A stretch of DNA of 64,000 nt from Spirosoma endbachense. GTDB lineage: Bacteria > Bacteroidota > Bacteroidia > Cytophagales > Spirosomataceae. Within the stretch, counting starts at the first letter, position 1. Each line of letters opens with the position of its first letter. A program made the position numbers and the translations under genes. Shown here one piece after another: positions 8,038-17,259 of the stretch. Location: contig NZ_CP045997.1 in the NCBI RefSeq assembly GCF_010233585.1, positions 628,489 to 692,488 on the forward strand. Reading direction: 5' to 3'. Under the pieces are notes generated by a model. It was not told the DNA's origin. It was given only the letters and a program-made list of their open reading frames with translations, and searched no databases.

Positions 8038-9420
8038 ATGACTCAATTACTCAAAGACCTTACCCCTCGGCAGATTGTTGCCGAATTGGATCAATACATC
8101 ATCGGCCAGAACGATGCCAAACGCAACGTAGCGATTGCCCTCCGTAATCGCTGGCGCCGGATGAACAGTACTGCCGATATGCAGCGTGAAATAACGCCTA
8201 ACAATATTCTGATGATCGGCGCAACGGGCGTTGGGAAAACCGAAATTGCCCGTCGACTCGCCAAAATTGCTGATGCGCCCTTTATAAAAGTCGAAGCTTC
8301 GAAGTTTACCGAGGTTGGTTATGTCGGTCGCGATGTCGAAAGCATGGTCCGCGATCTGGTCGAACAGTCGGTCAATATGGTGCGGGCGGCTAAGAAAGAA
8401 GCCGTTCAGGTTCGCGCCCAGCAACTCGTTGAAGATGCCATCCTCGATATTCTGATTCCGCCCGTAAAATCAGCGAATGGCCAACTGGGTTTTGAGACTG
8501 ATGTTAAAGATCCCGATGCCGAGTTGAATGAACGAACCCGTGAGCGTTTCCGCGAGAAGATACGTTCTGGCGAAATGGACGACCGGAAGATTGATATCGA
8601 TGTTCAACAAAGTCAGACGCCAAACATCGGTATCATGGGTGGTGCAGTCGATGACCTGTCGATGATGAACATTCAGGAAATGATTGGGGGTATGATGCCC
8701 AAACGCGGTAAAAAACGCAAAGTCACCATCGCTGAAGCCCGAACGATTCTGCTCGAAGAAGAAGCAGCCAAGCTGATCGATATGGACGAGGTAAAAGAAG
8801 AAGCGATCCGTAAAGCAGAAGATGCCGGTATAATTTTCATCGACGAAATCGATAAGGTAGCGTCTGCCCGTTCGGGTAATGGTGGTGGCCCGGATGTGAG
8901 TCGGGAGGGTGTCCAGCGTGATCTGTTGCCTATCGTTGAGGGTAGCGCGGTCAATACCAAATATGGTGTTATCCATACCGATCACATTCTGTTCATTGCG
9001 GCCGGTGCTTTCCACGTTACCAAACCCAGTGATCTGATTCCAGAGTTACAGGGCCGTTTCCCGATCCGGGTAGAGCTGCAAAGCCTGTCGGAGAATGATT
9101 TTTACCAGATTTTAAAAGAGCCTAAAAACGCGCTGACCAAGCAATATGTGGCGATGTTAGCTGCCGAAGGGGTAGAACTAAGTTTTCAGGACGACGCCCT
9201 GCGCGAAATGGCTCATATTGCTTTCGAAGTCAATGCCGAGGTTGAAAACATTGGTGCCCGGCGATTACAGACCGTTCTGAGCCATCTCATGAACGACTTC
9301 ATGTTCGATATTCCGGACGTTATCGGAGCCAATGCTCATGTAGTGGTTACGAAAGAGCTGGTCAATGAAAAACTCGACAGCTTAGTGCAAAACCGCGATT
9401 TAAGTCAATATATTTTGTAA
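8038..9420 (+). CDS. hslU: HslU, ATPase subunit of the HslUV protease
   Basis: The start is the ATG at 8038 (MTQLLKDLTPRQIVAEL); an earlier in-frame start would add an odd leader. The 460-aa product contains the HslU N-terminal signature DQYIIGQNDAKRNVAIALRN, Walker A GATGVGKTEIARRL, Walker B IIFIDEIDK and the sensor-2 region ENIGARRLQTV. The intermediate domain lies around residues 110-240. HslU unfolds proteins and feeds them to the HslV peptidase. The hslV gene is not next to it here, unlike the common hslVU operon, so it must lie elsewhere. Confidence 0.97.
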   Translation: MTQLLKDLTPRQIVAELDQYIIGQNDAKRNVAIALRNRWRRMNSTADMQREITPNNILMIGATGVGKTEIARRLAKIADAPFIKVEASKFTEVGYVGRDVESMVRDLVEQSVNMVRAAKKEAVQVRAQQLVEDAILDILIPPVKSANGQLGFETDVKDPDAELNERTRERFREKIRSGEMDDRKIDIDVQQSQTPNIGIMGGAVDDLSMMNIQEMIGGMMPKRGKKRKVTIAEARTILLEEEAAKLIDMDEVKEEAIRKAEDAGIIFIDEIDKVASARSGNGGGPDVSREGVQRDLLPIVEGSAVNTKYGVIHTDHILFIAAGAFHVTKPSDLIPELQGRFPIRVELQSLSENDFYQILKEPKNALTKQYVAMLAAEGVELSFQDDALREMAHIAFEVNAEVENIGARRLQTVLSHLMNDFMFDIPDVIGANAHVVVTKELVNEKLDSLVQNRDLSQYIL

Positions 9421-9481
9421 GCAATGTAATGTGACCGGAAGATCGCGAAGACTAAGATGTAGTGAAACTAACAACCGGGCT

Positions 9482-9898
9482 TTAGCGATTTTCCGACCAC
9501 AAAGCAAGTATCCGAATCACCTGGTCAACGGCCCGGTCCGTATCGGATCGTTTCCGGTCGGGTGGGTCGAATCGATTGAAGGGTCTAAGCTCCAGAACAT
9601 ACGTTTCGTCAACGGTTTCGTCGTCAATGGGTGTGTAGAGCTTATAACCCACAACGTTAATTGGGATCAGTCCATGCCGGCTCTTGAAACGGGTCAGCAC
9701 GAACGCCAGTAATTTTTCAACCGCTCCTGCCGGGAACCCATCCGCAGGCACAAATCGGACTTCAGCCCGATTTCGATCGACAATCGTCTGCTCATCTGGG
9801 CGAAAATGCCCTTCGCAACTCGAGAATGTACGCACAACTCCCGTTGCATTCAAAGCCTCGACCAACGGCCGGATGTGTGGTTCAAGATCGGTAATCAT
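9482..9898 (-). CDS. conserved small protein with SSCEGH motif
   Basis: I do not recognise a defined function for this 138-aa protein. The N-terminal part reads as a helix (PLVEALNATG) followed by VVRTFSSCEGHF, which recalls the TSSCSGR motif of TYW3-like tRNA-modification proteins. The rest is a mixed alpha/beta fold ending in RAVDQVIRILALW. Its ATG overlaps the stop of the upstream MFS gene by four bases (ATGA), so it is translated together with that transporter. No signal peptide or membrane segment is visible. Confidence 0.7.
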   Translation of the reverse strand: MITDLEPHIRPLVEALNATGVVRTFSSCEGHFRPDEQTIVDRNRAEVRFVPADGFPAGAVEKLLAFVLTRFKSRHGLIPINVVGYKLYTPIDDETVDETYVLELRPFNRFDPPDRKRSDTDRAVDQVIRILALWSENR

Positions 9899-11235
9899 GA
9901 CTCACCGTCGATTAAGGCCATTTCGTCGGCCTCATTGATCCGATGACGACCCGGCTTTTGTCGTTGGCGCCATAGCCAGCCCAGGTAGAAAACGGCAATC
10001 AGAGCCAGTCCCCCTGACACCGCAAATGATGAATCGATACCTGCTTCGCCAGTGATGTGATTGAGTAGCCAGCCCGATGCCAGTGCGCCAATTCCAATGC
10101 CGGCTTCGAGCGCAATATACATGGTCGCCATAGCCCGGCCCCGCGTTGCTTCATCACTCAGATCAGCCGTCCACGCCTGTATTGTCGGCGAATTCATACC
10201 CCACGACATACCATAGAATATAGCCGCTGTCCAGAACCAACTGTGCGCATTGCGATCCGATGGGTCGGTCATAATGAGTAGTACCATCGAAAATGCCAGT
10301 ACCGCAGTTGAGATAAACAAAATCGGTAATCGTCCGTAGCGATCTGATGATTTACTGAACAGCAACCGGACAGCCAGTGATGCAATGGTGTATACGGTAA
10401 AAAATAATCCCTTATTGGCGATACCAAGCGATGCGCTTACCGTGCCAATTACGGTTAAGATCACCCCCGACGAAAATGACTGAAGCAGGAGAACCAGGAA
10501 AGGTGGAAGGGCTTGTTTATCAAACAGTTCTTCCCGTTTCAGACGTAATAAACCAAACCGGAACGGCTGCCGGTTGACCAGTGTTTCAGGCATCTGGAGC
10601 AGAATGCCGATCGATAACAACGCAAAAGCCGATGAAGTCCAGAACATGACATTCATGGAATAATCATCGGCTAACCAACTGCCAATGGCTGGGCCCAGCG
10701 ACATTCCCATTGCCGTGAATAGACCAAGCATTCCCATTGCTTCGCCCCGACGAGTGGCTGGAACCACATCGGCAACATAGGCCGACGTAGCGGTCGGTTT
10801 GGTTCCGGTCGAAAAACCATGAATGAGCCGGAGGGTCAGAAACCCCCAGACGGTAAGTAGATAAGGATACAGAAATCCGCACAAAAAGCAGACAATTGAT
10901 CCAAATGCCATGACGGGTACGCGTCCGACGGTATCGGTGATTTTTCCACTAAATGGTCGTGAAACGCCCGCTGTAAGCGTAAACAGGGCGATAATAAGAC
11001 CCACGTATTCCCGCCCGCCCAGCTTCGTCAGGTAGTCGGGAAGTTCAGGAATCATCATCGAAAAACTTGCCGAAAACAGGAAGTTACTGACACACAGCAA
11101 CCAAAACGAGAGCGTGTAGAGAGAAGGGCCGCGTGAGGTTGAGCGAAAGCGTGACAAGTTGGTACTGGTAGTTTGTGGCTGTAAAGTTAGCCCGTTCTCC
11201 TGAACAACGTACGACAAAGGGCTTGACAACCGCAC
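9895..11235 (-). CDS. MFS transporter, drug-efflux (DHA) type
   Basis: This 446-aa protein has about twelve hydrophobic segments. The MFS motif A-like loop SGKITDTVGRVPVM lies between helices 2 and 3, and a related KSSDRYGRLPIL repeat opens the second half. The first ~38 residues are polar, with the first membrane helix starting at about residue 42 (LYTLSFWLLCVSNFLF), so a shorter start is possible. It probably exports small molecules; the substrate cannot be inferred. The downstream gene overlaps its stop by four bases. Confidence 0.85.
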   Translation of the reverse strand: MRLSSPLSYVVQENGLTLQPQTTSTNLSRFRSTSRGPSLYTLSFWLLCVSNFLFSASFSMMIPELPDYLTKLGGREYVGLIIALFTLTAGVSRPFSGKITDTVGRVPVMAFGSIVCFLCGFLYPYLLTVWGFLTLRLIHGFSTGTKPTATSAYVADVVPATRRGEAMGMLGLFTAMGMSLGPAIGSWLADDYSMNVMFWTSSAFALLSIGILLQMPETLVNRQPFRFGLLRLKREELFDKQALPPFLVLLLQSFSSGVILTVIGTVSASLGIANKGLFFTVYTIASLAVRLLFSKSSDRYGRLPILFISTAVLAFSMVLLIMTDPSDRNAHSWFWTAAIFYGMSWGMNSPTIQAWTADLSDEATRGRAMATMYIALEAGIGIGALASGWLLNHITGEAGIDSSFAVSGGLALIAVFYLGWLWRQRQKPGRHRINEADEMALIDGES

Positions 11236-11247
11236 AAACTAGTGACT

Positions 11248-11745
11248 TTATTTTGGCTCCGGAGTTGTATTCCCACCATCAAGCACAAACCGCCACTGTC
11301 CATTATGCTGGCGTTTCCAGACGGTTACGTAGACACCATGTTGCTCTTTACGCTTCCCGGTTTCGTCTTTACCCGTCAGCAACCACTGGCCAAACGTATA
11401 GCCAAACTCGCCCGACTGAGCTGCATCGGCTTTAAGCACCTGCCAGGTCAATATTGGACCATTTGCAGGCATTCGGCTCAGTTGCGCCCGGAGCGAATCA
11501 AAGCCAACCGTCGGAGCAGCCCCCTCATTCATCCGGATGACATCGTTGGCTGCATAGTACGTAAAGGCTTTCGCCATGCCTTGCTTTTCTGACATACTAC
11601 TGAAATTCTGATCAGTTTCCCGAATTTCGTCAATGGCTTTCTGGCGGATGGCCGCGGCTGGGTTCATGGATCGGGGACTATCAACTCGGGTCCGACATGA
11701 ACCCGCCAGACTGATAACCAGCAGAATAGATACCGAATACTTCAT
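11248..11745 (-). CDS. NTF2-like (DUF4440/SnoaL-type) lipoprotein
   Basis: The 165-aa product opens with a lipoprotein signal (MKYSVSILLVISLAGSC), the Cys being the lipidation site. The remainder looks like the cone-shaped NTF2/SnoaL-like fold used by DUF4440 proteins: a helix with AIDEIRETDQNFSSMSEKQG, then AFTYYAANDVIRMNEG, and a strand-rich C-terminus ending GQWRFVLDGGN. It is anchored in the envelope, and its function (small-molecule binding or enzymatic) is unknown. It is the likely first gene of a minus-strand unit leading into the MFS gene 13 bases away. Confidence 0.75.
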   Translation of the reverse strand: MKYSVSILLVISLAGSCRTRVDSPRSMNPAAAIRQKAIDEIRETDQNFSSMSEKQGMAKAFTYYAANDVIRMNEGAAPTVGFDSLRAQLSRMPANGPILTWQVLKADAAQSGEFGYTFGQWLLTGKDETGKRKEQHGVYVTVWKRQHNGQWRFVLDGGNTTPEPK

Positions 11746-11829
11746 TACGGATGGGGTGAATGAAAAACGTTACGAGCACAAAAATGAGCAAAATTCAGTC
11801 GGGCGCGCGTGTAGCTCACTTTTACAAAC

Positions 11830-11854
11830 AAAAATCGCGGGTTTTCACCCGCGA
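11830..11854 (-). terminator. rho-independent terminator after the isomerase/epimerase gene
   Basis: Read on the minus strand, 11854 to 11835 forms a perfect 8-bp stem TCGCGGGT/ACCCGCGA with a GAAA loop, and a T-rich tail (TTTTTGTTTG) follows. It lies about 30 bases after the stop of the gene ending at 11884. Confidence 0.85.
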
Positions 11855-11883
11855 CACACAATTGCCAGCACTGCCGGGGCCAA

Positions 11884-12750
11884 TCACCTCGCGTATTTAG
11901 CCTGCATCATCTTAATGAATTTAAGGCCATTCTCGGCAATATCCCAGGGATCATTATACTCCCGCCAAACATTGATTGAATTGGCAAAATCGATATCATT
12001 GCGGGTAAAGGCTTCAATTGTCATCCAGCCGGTATAGTTCAGTTCAGCCAGTGTCCGGAACGTATCGTCCCAGGGAATATGTCCATCGCCTGGTGTTCCC
12101 CGGTCATTTTCGCTGATGTGAACATGCGCCAACACGGGTGCAATCGTACGAATGGCATCGGGGAAACGCTTCTCTTCCATATTGGCATGGTGCGTATCAA
12201 ACATAGCCCGAACATTCGGGTGATCGGTTCGACGAATCAAATCCAGCAATTGTTCCATCGTATTACAGAGGTAACATTCGAAGCGGTTTAACGCTTCGGG
12301 TGTCAATACGATATTGGCCTGTTGGGCATATTCGCCAGCGGCATGAAGCACTTCCGCGCTATGAGCGTACTCATCCGGCTGTGGCTCGCGTCGGCTGAAT
12401 GTTGCAAATGCCGAGTGGATTGGGCCACAAATGACCGTTGCACCCATCGCATGAGCCCGGTCAATGGCTCCTTTCAGAAAACTCAAAGCCTGTTCGCGAA
12501 TTCTGGCTGATTCACTGGCTGGATTTTCATCAGGCCCAACAACCATAACGGTGGTACTTTGCAAGCCAAGCTGCTGTAAATGATGACCAAACTGGCGATA
12601 GGCAGACACATCCTGATTGTCGATAAAACATTCGATTCCGTCGTAGCCGATGGCTTTTAGTCGCTCAGCAATGGGATTCATTTTCTCGGAAATAGGTGCC
12701 GACCAGGCTAATAAATTGAATCCAATTGGTGACATCGTTACTGTTGACAT
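11884..12750 (-). CDS. sugar phosphate isomerase/epimerase family protein
   Basis: This 288-aa TIM-barrel protein is of the AP-endonuclease-2 fold (xylose-isomerase-like). Metal and substrate positions are suggested by IGYDGIECFI, VLTPEALNRFECYLCNT, MFDTHHANMEE, HVHISENDRGTPGDGHI and WMTIEAF. These match the E-D-H-E metal set of tagatose/psicose epimerase-like enzymes. No signal peptide is present, so it acts in the cytoplasm on a free or phosphorylated sugar. It stands alone between two terminator hairpins, so it is probably monocistronic. Confidence 0.85.
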   Translation of the reverse strand: MSTVTMSPIGFNLLAWSAPISEKMNPIAERLKAIGYDGIECFIDNQDVSAYRQFGHHLQQLGLQSTTVMVVGPDENPASESARIREQALSFLKGAIDRAHAMGATVICGPIHSAFATFSRREPQPDEYAHSAEVLHAAGEYAQQANIVLTPEALNRFECYLCNTMEQLLDLIRRTDHPNVRAMFDTHHANMEEKRFPDAIRTIAPVLAHVHISENDRGTPGDGHIPWDDTFRTLAELNYTGWMTIEAFTRNDIDFANSINVWREYNDPWDIAENGLKFIKMMQAKYAR

Positions 12751-12820
12751 AGAATAAAAAGAAGATTTTTAAGGCTAATCGTTTTGAGAGGGCATATATT
12801 CGTGTACTACCAATCCCTGG

Positions 12821-12865
12821 AAACAATGGTGAGGAAGCCAATAAATAGCTTCCTCACCATTGTTT
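12821..12865 (-). terminator. 18-bp perfect hairpin between two minus-strand genes
   Basis: The arms AAACAATGGTGAGGAAGC (12821-12838) and its exact complement (12848-12865) flank a 9-base loop, starting five bases after the stop of the SGNH-cytochrome gene. The minus-strand exit is not T-rich, while the plus-strand exit has a T-run. It may act as a terminator in one direction and as an mRNA 3'-end stabiliser in the other. Confidence 0.7.
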
Positions 12866-12869
12866 TTAC

Positions 12870-15800
12870 TTATTTTTCCATTGGATGATCTTTCAGTAAT
12901 TGCTGGGGAGCGTAAAAATCCTTTTTAGCCTCAGTAGCGGCCCGAACTTTTGCCACTTTCTCAGGAAGTACGGCTGGAGCGTTATTTCCAAACGAATTCC
13001 GGACGTAGGTAAGCACAGCGGCTATTTCCTTGTCCTTGAGCAAACCACCGAATGGAGTCATAGGCACCTGACCCGGATATGATTTACCACTTACATCGAT
13101 CGGTCCCATAAGGCCTTTCAGCGCAATCTTGATCAGACGATCTTCATTGCCCATTACCCAGTTTGTTCCGGTAAGGGGCGGAAATCCGGAAGCTGTAAGG
13201 CCCTTACCATCGGGCTGATGGCAGGTGGCGCAATACCCTTCTTTGGCATAAATTTCTTTACCCAAATTAAACAGAGCAAGTTCTTCGCCTTTCAGCGTTG
13301 ATTTGGTGGCAACTTCCTTCTCTTTCTTAACATTGACCCCATTCAGGTGAGCAACGGCGGTTTCATGCGCGTGAATCATCCAGTCATCCAACGGCTTTTT
13401 GGTCGCTTCAGCCAAAATGGGTAGCCCTTTTTCCTTACCGATCCAGGAGGCAGCCACAATAGCAACCAACCGAACCCGGCTATTGTCGTCCCGAACAGCC
13501 TGCATCAATAAATCGGCCTGATCGGCAACCTGATGACCGGTATAGCGCACAACCTGAACAGCAGCCGCTCTGGCATGGTAGTCTTTTGCTTTTAATACTT
13601 GCCGTAACAGTTTCTGATCTACCTTATTCATCCCCCAGCTCACCCATAACCCTTCCAGCAAATGATGTTCGTAGCGTGGGTCATTTTTATCCAGTCCGGC
13701 TACCCACGTATTCAGTTTTGTCAATACCTGGTTCACATCCCGTCCACGAAGTTCGCGCCGTGTCCGGTATCTAGTCCGGTATTCGGGCAGTTTGAGATTA
13801 TCCAGGAGCACTTCAATACTGGCACCATCAATACTGGCTGGTTTAACCAACGGTCTCGACGGATAGGTAATCCGGTATATACGACCGTGCGAATGGTCGC
13901 GCAGGGGGTCGCGGGCGTTATGCTGCATGTGGCCGATCAGGATGTTATGCCAGTCGATCACGTACAGTGAACCATCGGGGGCAAATTCCAAATCGACCGG
14001 TCTGAAGTTACGGTCTTCACTAACAACAAGATCGGCCCGGTGGTGGCTTTTATAGCCAGTACCCTCATCGGTTAGGGTATGTTCTTTTGTCCCCAAGAAA
14101 CCAATGGTATTGTTGATCAGGAAATCACCCTGAATTTCATCGGGAAAGTGTCGGCTGGAAACAAATTCAATGCCGGAAGTCGGGCGGACACGGTGAGCTT
14201 CTTCGACCAACTGAACTGACTTGTGCGTCGCTTCACCATACCTTGGCAAAACGCTGCCGGGCATCATCCAGCGCACATCCGGACTGGATGTTTCTGCGAA
14301 GAAGGGTTGGCCCCAATCATCAAAGGCAATACCCCAGGGATTCGGAATGGACAGTTGCGCGGTGCGTTCCAGTTTATGGAGTTGTGGGCTGTACCGGTAA
14401 AATCCACCATTGGTAGCGCGAACCGGGCCGTATGAAGTTTCTACGTTCGTATGTAAAAACACACCCTCGCCCGAATAAATGGCACCCGAAGGATCGACGG
14501 TAAATGCATGGCTGTTGTGGTGGGTATCATGATCATCATAGCCACTCAAAAGAATCTCCCTCTTGTCGGCCTTGCCATCACCATCGACGTCAATTAACAG
14601 CTTCAGGTTGGGACCCTGCGATACATAGACGCCTTCTTTCGCTAGTTCAAAACCAAGCGGCAGATGGAGACCATCGGCAAAAACGGTTTGCTTGTCGGCC
14701 TTACCATCATTATTGGTATCTTCGAAGATCAGAATTTTGTCATTAGGCTTGGTATCTCCGGGCTTGTAGTGCGGATAACTGGGCATGGCAGCCACCCATA
14801 ACCGGCCTTTGTTATCGAACGACATCTGCATCGGCTTCGCTAAATCCGGAAATTCTTCCTCGGAAGCAAAAAGCTCGATCTTATAACCCTGAGGCACTTT
14901 CAGTTTGCTCAGGGCATCTTTCCCATAGAGGTATTGGAGGCTACCGTTTTTCTCCGGATTGAAATTAGTTTTGACCGATGGGAGCTGCTTTGTTTTCTTA
15001 TCCGCAGTGGCAACATCCATTTTCTCTCCTTTCGTTGCCGCCAGCCAAACGGCCGTATCCCGAATGGCGGTCATCTGGCGAATTTTCTCAATTTCTGCCG
15101 GGTAATTGTCCGGACCGAATGGATTGTACCGACGACCATACACGTGAACACCATTGGGAATTTTGTAATCATTGTGCCACATCCAGTTTTTTTCCAGAAC
15201 GGCATCATGAACCAGCGACCGGTTGGCTTCGGCCTTAGGCGCTGTCTTGCCAAAAACCTCATCGCTGAGTAAAGTTGCCAATTTCTTATAGCCAGCCTCG
15301 TTTAGCTGCGAGCCGTCGATGGTCAGGGGCTCTGCACTGGAGTCGTACCACTGCTGAGAAGGCGTAAATGCATCCACAAAAAGGACTTGATCGCCACCCT
15401 GATTATTCTGGTCAACGACTTCCTTCATCGCCTTCGAATACAGCGATAGGTTTTCGTTTTCCTTTTTACCGTTTGGGAGGTCATAGGTAGCGGATAAATC
15501 CTCAAACGCGATAGGAGAAACAATGGCCAGCTTCGGAGCGGCCGTTCCGTTGTATTTTTGCTTGATTGTCCACTTGATAAAGGCATCCAGTTCGGCCTTG
15601 TAGTTGGCCAGTCCTTCTTTTCCCTGAAAGGATTCATTGTAGCCAAAAAATGCGACGATCACATCCGCTTTCAGCCGGGTCAGCCATTCGTCGGGCGACT
15701 CGAAAGTACCCTGGCTGTCGGAAGGATTCGCATACTCCGTTTGAAAACGTTCTGCTCCGGGGAATGCCCAGGGCGAGAACCGGCTTGAACGGGGTCTGAA

Positions 15801-16055
15801 TCCGGGTGTATCGCCGGGATCACACATGTTCCGGATATAGAGCATCTGCTCTGGATAGCGAACCTGCATTTCGGTCTCAAAATGACCGTAGTTCATCATT
15901 CTTGACCCCAGATTATTGCCAAGCAACATAATACGAGTCCCTTTTTCGAGGGGTATTGATGCCGATCTATTGGCTTGAAATGCGCTAAACGCGATTAATA
16001 ATAGTCCAGATATGCTTAGCAATCCGATGATGCTATTTTTCCTGGTTCTAGCCAT
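12870..16055 (-). CDS. SGNH hydrolase / PVC-type beta-propeller / HEAT / cytochrome c fusion protein
   Basis: The start is taken at the ATG at 16055 (MARTRKNSIIGLL), which begins a clear signal peptide; a longer frame opens at 16106. The 1061-aa protein has four parts. First is an SGNH-like domain (residues ~35-280; IMLLGNNLGSRM, VIVAFFGYNES, DGSQLNEAGYKKL). Second is a membrane-bound-dehydrogenase-type beta-propeller (~350-730; FDNKGRLWVAAMPSYPHY, EFAPDGSLYVIDWHN). Third is a HEAT-like helical region (~740-900). Last is a c-type cytochrome domain with the heme motif CATCHQPDGKG and a distal Met in PGQVPMTPFGG. Such proteins occur in Bacteroidota and Planctomycetota and are presumed periplasmic carbohydrate oxidoreductases. 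The ThuA gene 59 bases upstream supports a sugar role. Confidence 0.87.
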   Translation of the reverse strand: MARTRKNSIIGLLSISGLLLIAFSAFQANRSASIPLEKGTRIMLLGNNLGSRMMNYGHFETEMQVRYPEQMLYIRNMCDPGDTPGFRPRSSRFSPWAFPGAERFQTEYANPSDSQGTFESPDEWLTRLKADVIVAFFGYNESFQGKEGLANYKAELDAFIKWTIKQKYNGTAAPKLAIVSPIAFEDLSATYDLPNGKKENENLSLYSKAMKEVVDQNNQGGDQVLFVDAFTPSQQWYDSSAEPLTIDGSQLNEAGYKKLATLLSDEVFGKTAPKAEANRSLVHDAVLEKNWMWHNDYKIPNGVHVYGRRYNPFGPDNYPAEIEKIRQMTAIRDTAVWLAATKGEKMDVATADKKTKQLPSVKTNFNPEKNGSLQYLYGKDALSKLKVPQGYKIELFASEEEFPDLAKPMQMSFDNKGRLWVAAMPSYPHYKPGDTKPNDKILIFEDTNNDGKADKQTVFADGLHLPLGFELAKEGVYVSQGPNLKLLIDVDGDGKADKREILLSGYDDHDTHHNSHAFTVDPSGAIYSGEGVFLHTNVETSYGPVRATNGGFYRYSPQLHKLERTAQLSIPNPWGIAFDDWGQPFFAETSSPDVRWMMPGSVLPRYGEATHKSVQLVEEAHRVRPTSGIEFVSSRHFPDEIQGDFLINNTIGFLGTKEHTLTDEGTGYKSHHRADLVVSEDRNFRPVDLEFAPDGSLYVIDWHNILIGHMQHNARDPLRDHSHGRIYRITYPSRPLVKPASIDGASIEVLLDNLKLPEYRTRYRTRRELRGRDVNQVLTKLNTWVAGLDKNDPRYEHHLLEGLWVSWGMNKVDQKLLRQVLKAKDYHARAAAVQVVRYTGHQVADQADLLMQAVRDDNSRVRLVAIVAASWIGKEKGLPILAEATKKPLDDWMIHAHETAVAHLNGVNVKKEKEVATKSTLKGEELALFNLGKEIYAKEGYCATCHQPDGKGLTASGFPPLTGTNWVMGNEDRLIKIALKGLMGPIDVSGKSYPGQVPMTPFGGLLKDKEIAAVLTYVRNSFGNNAPAVLPEKVAKVRAATEAKKDFYAPQQLLKDHPMEK

Positions 16056-16114
16056 TTTGAGGTATACTATTGATGTCTGAATTTTTAAGTGACAGGGTAA
16101 GCGCAAACAACTTA

Positions 16115-17011
16115 TTATTTTTTAGGATGCCCATACGGTACGTCGATGTCAATTTTGCCCTTCCACTTAGGCACCGGTTTTCCCAATTCCCAGTGAATCG
16201 CATTAATGACTAATCGCTGAAACGACTCTACCCGAAAATCTTCCGGATGGCCTAACGTAGTCATGAATGCTTTTCCGCCCCACTGGTTTTTCCATGTCCA
16301 GGCTACGGGGTTGTCGATAGCTTCTTTATCGGGGTTAATCGATTTACCCATTAAGAGTGGAACCGCTCCTTTGGCCGGATAATCAGGGAGGACACGATAG
16401 AGCCAGGATGCGGCATGAAAAGCGGGTTCGACACCTGTCAGAATCGGGTTCTTTGCAGCTTCGGGAAGAATTGTAACATCGGTAGTACTCTTGTGGCCAT
16501 AGTGCGTATGCTTGGCCGCACCACCCCAGCCCGGAGGGGCTCCAAACGCAAATTCGCCAAATGCATTCCAGCGATTCCGTTCATCACCGTCGGGATAATT
16601 GAAGGCATGTGTCGTTGTTCGGAAGCCCATCACCGGCTTTCCCGATTTCAGATAATCGTCAATATATTGAAGTTGCTCCTGCGGTAATTGACGCCAGCGA
16701 AGGAAAAAAACTGCCAGATCAGCCTCCTTGAGTGCTTCTAGTCCTGGAATATCTTTTTCGCTGTTGTAATCAGGATGAGCTTCCAGAATTTTCGTCCGCA
16801 TACCATAGTTTTTCTCCAGCTCATCCGCAATGTATGGCAGGGTGAGTTCACCACTATACTCATGATCACCTGTAACAAACACGATATAGGGTTTAACTGC
16901 TTTAGTCCTGATTGACGGGTGGCAGTTAGCAAGAGTCGCAGACAAGCTTAAAGGGCTTAGTGCCAGTAAACTGGCTGCATTTTGCAAAAAAGTTCGGCGG
17001 TTAGTTTTCAT
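16115..17011 (-). CDS. ThuA-domain protein with Tat-like signal
   Basis: The 298-aa product starts MKTNRRTFLQNAASLLALSP, a twin-arginine type export signal. The mature part is a ThuA/GATase1-like fold: IVFVTGDHEYSGELTLPYIA, then DLAVFFLRWRQLPQEQLQYI, and GKPVMGFRTTTHAFNY where glutamine-amidotransferase relatives have their elbow. ThuA proteins are linked to trehalose and other sugar use, but their reaction is poorly defined. It is the first gene of a pair with the SGNH-propeller-cytochrome gene. The 248 bases before it form a divergent promoter region shared with the gene at 17260. Confidence 0.85.
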   Translation of the reverse strand: MKTNRRTFLQNAASLLALSPLSLSATLANCHPSIRTKAVKPYIVFVTGDHEYSGELTLPYIADELEKNYGMRTKILEAHPDYNSEKDIPGLEALKEADLAVFFLRWRQLPQEQLQYIDDYLKSGKPVMGFRTTTHAFNYPDGDERNRWNAFGEFAFGAPPGWGGAAKHTHYGHKSTTDVTILPEAAKNPILTGVEPAFHAASWLYRVLPDYPAKGAVPLLMGKSINPDKEAIDNPVAWTWKNQWGGKAFMTTLGHPEDFRVESFQRLVINAIHWELGKPVPKWKGKIDIDVPYGHPKK

Positions 17012-17259
17012 TTAGGCAATTCGTGTAGTAAATCAATCTTCCTATTTAAGGCAGTTAAGCGCCGAAATTACTTATCAATTCAATCTTAATCCAAAAATAG
17101 TTACGTAAATCGGCTAAGTTTCTTATAAACAGGCTTTACTTTCAAACCGCCACTGATGATTTCCTATTGTCTGCACTAGTACAGTATTTTGGTGCAGAAT
17201 TAAGAAAATGAATCTTACCCTATAAGCATCGCCAGCACTTCAACTTACTGTTATTCAAA

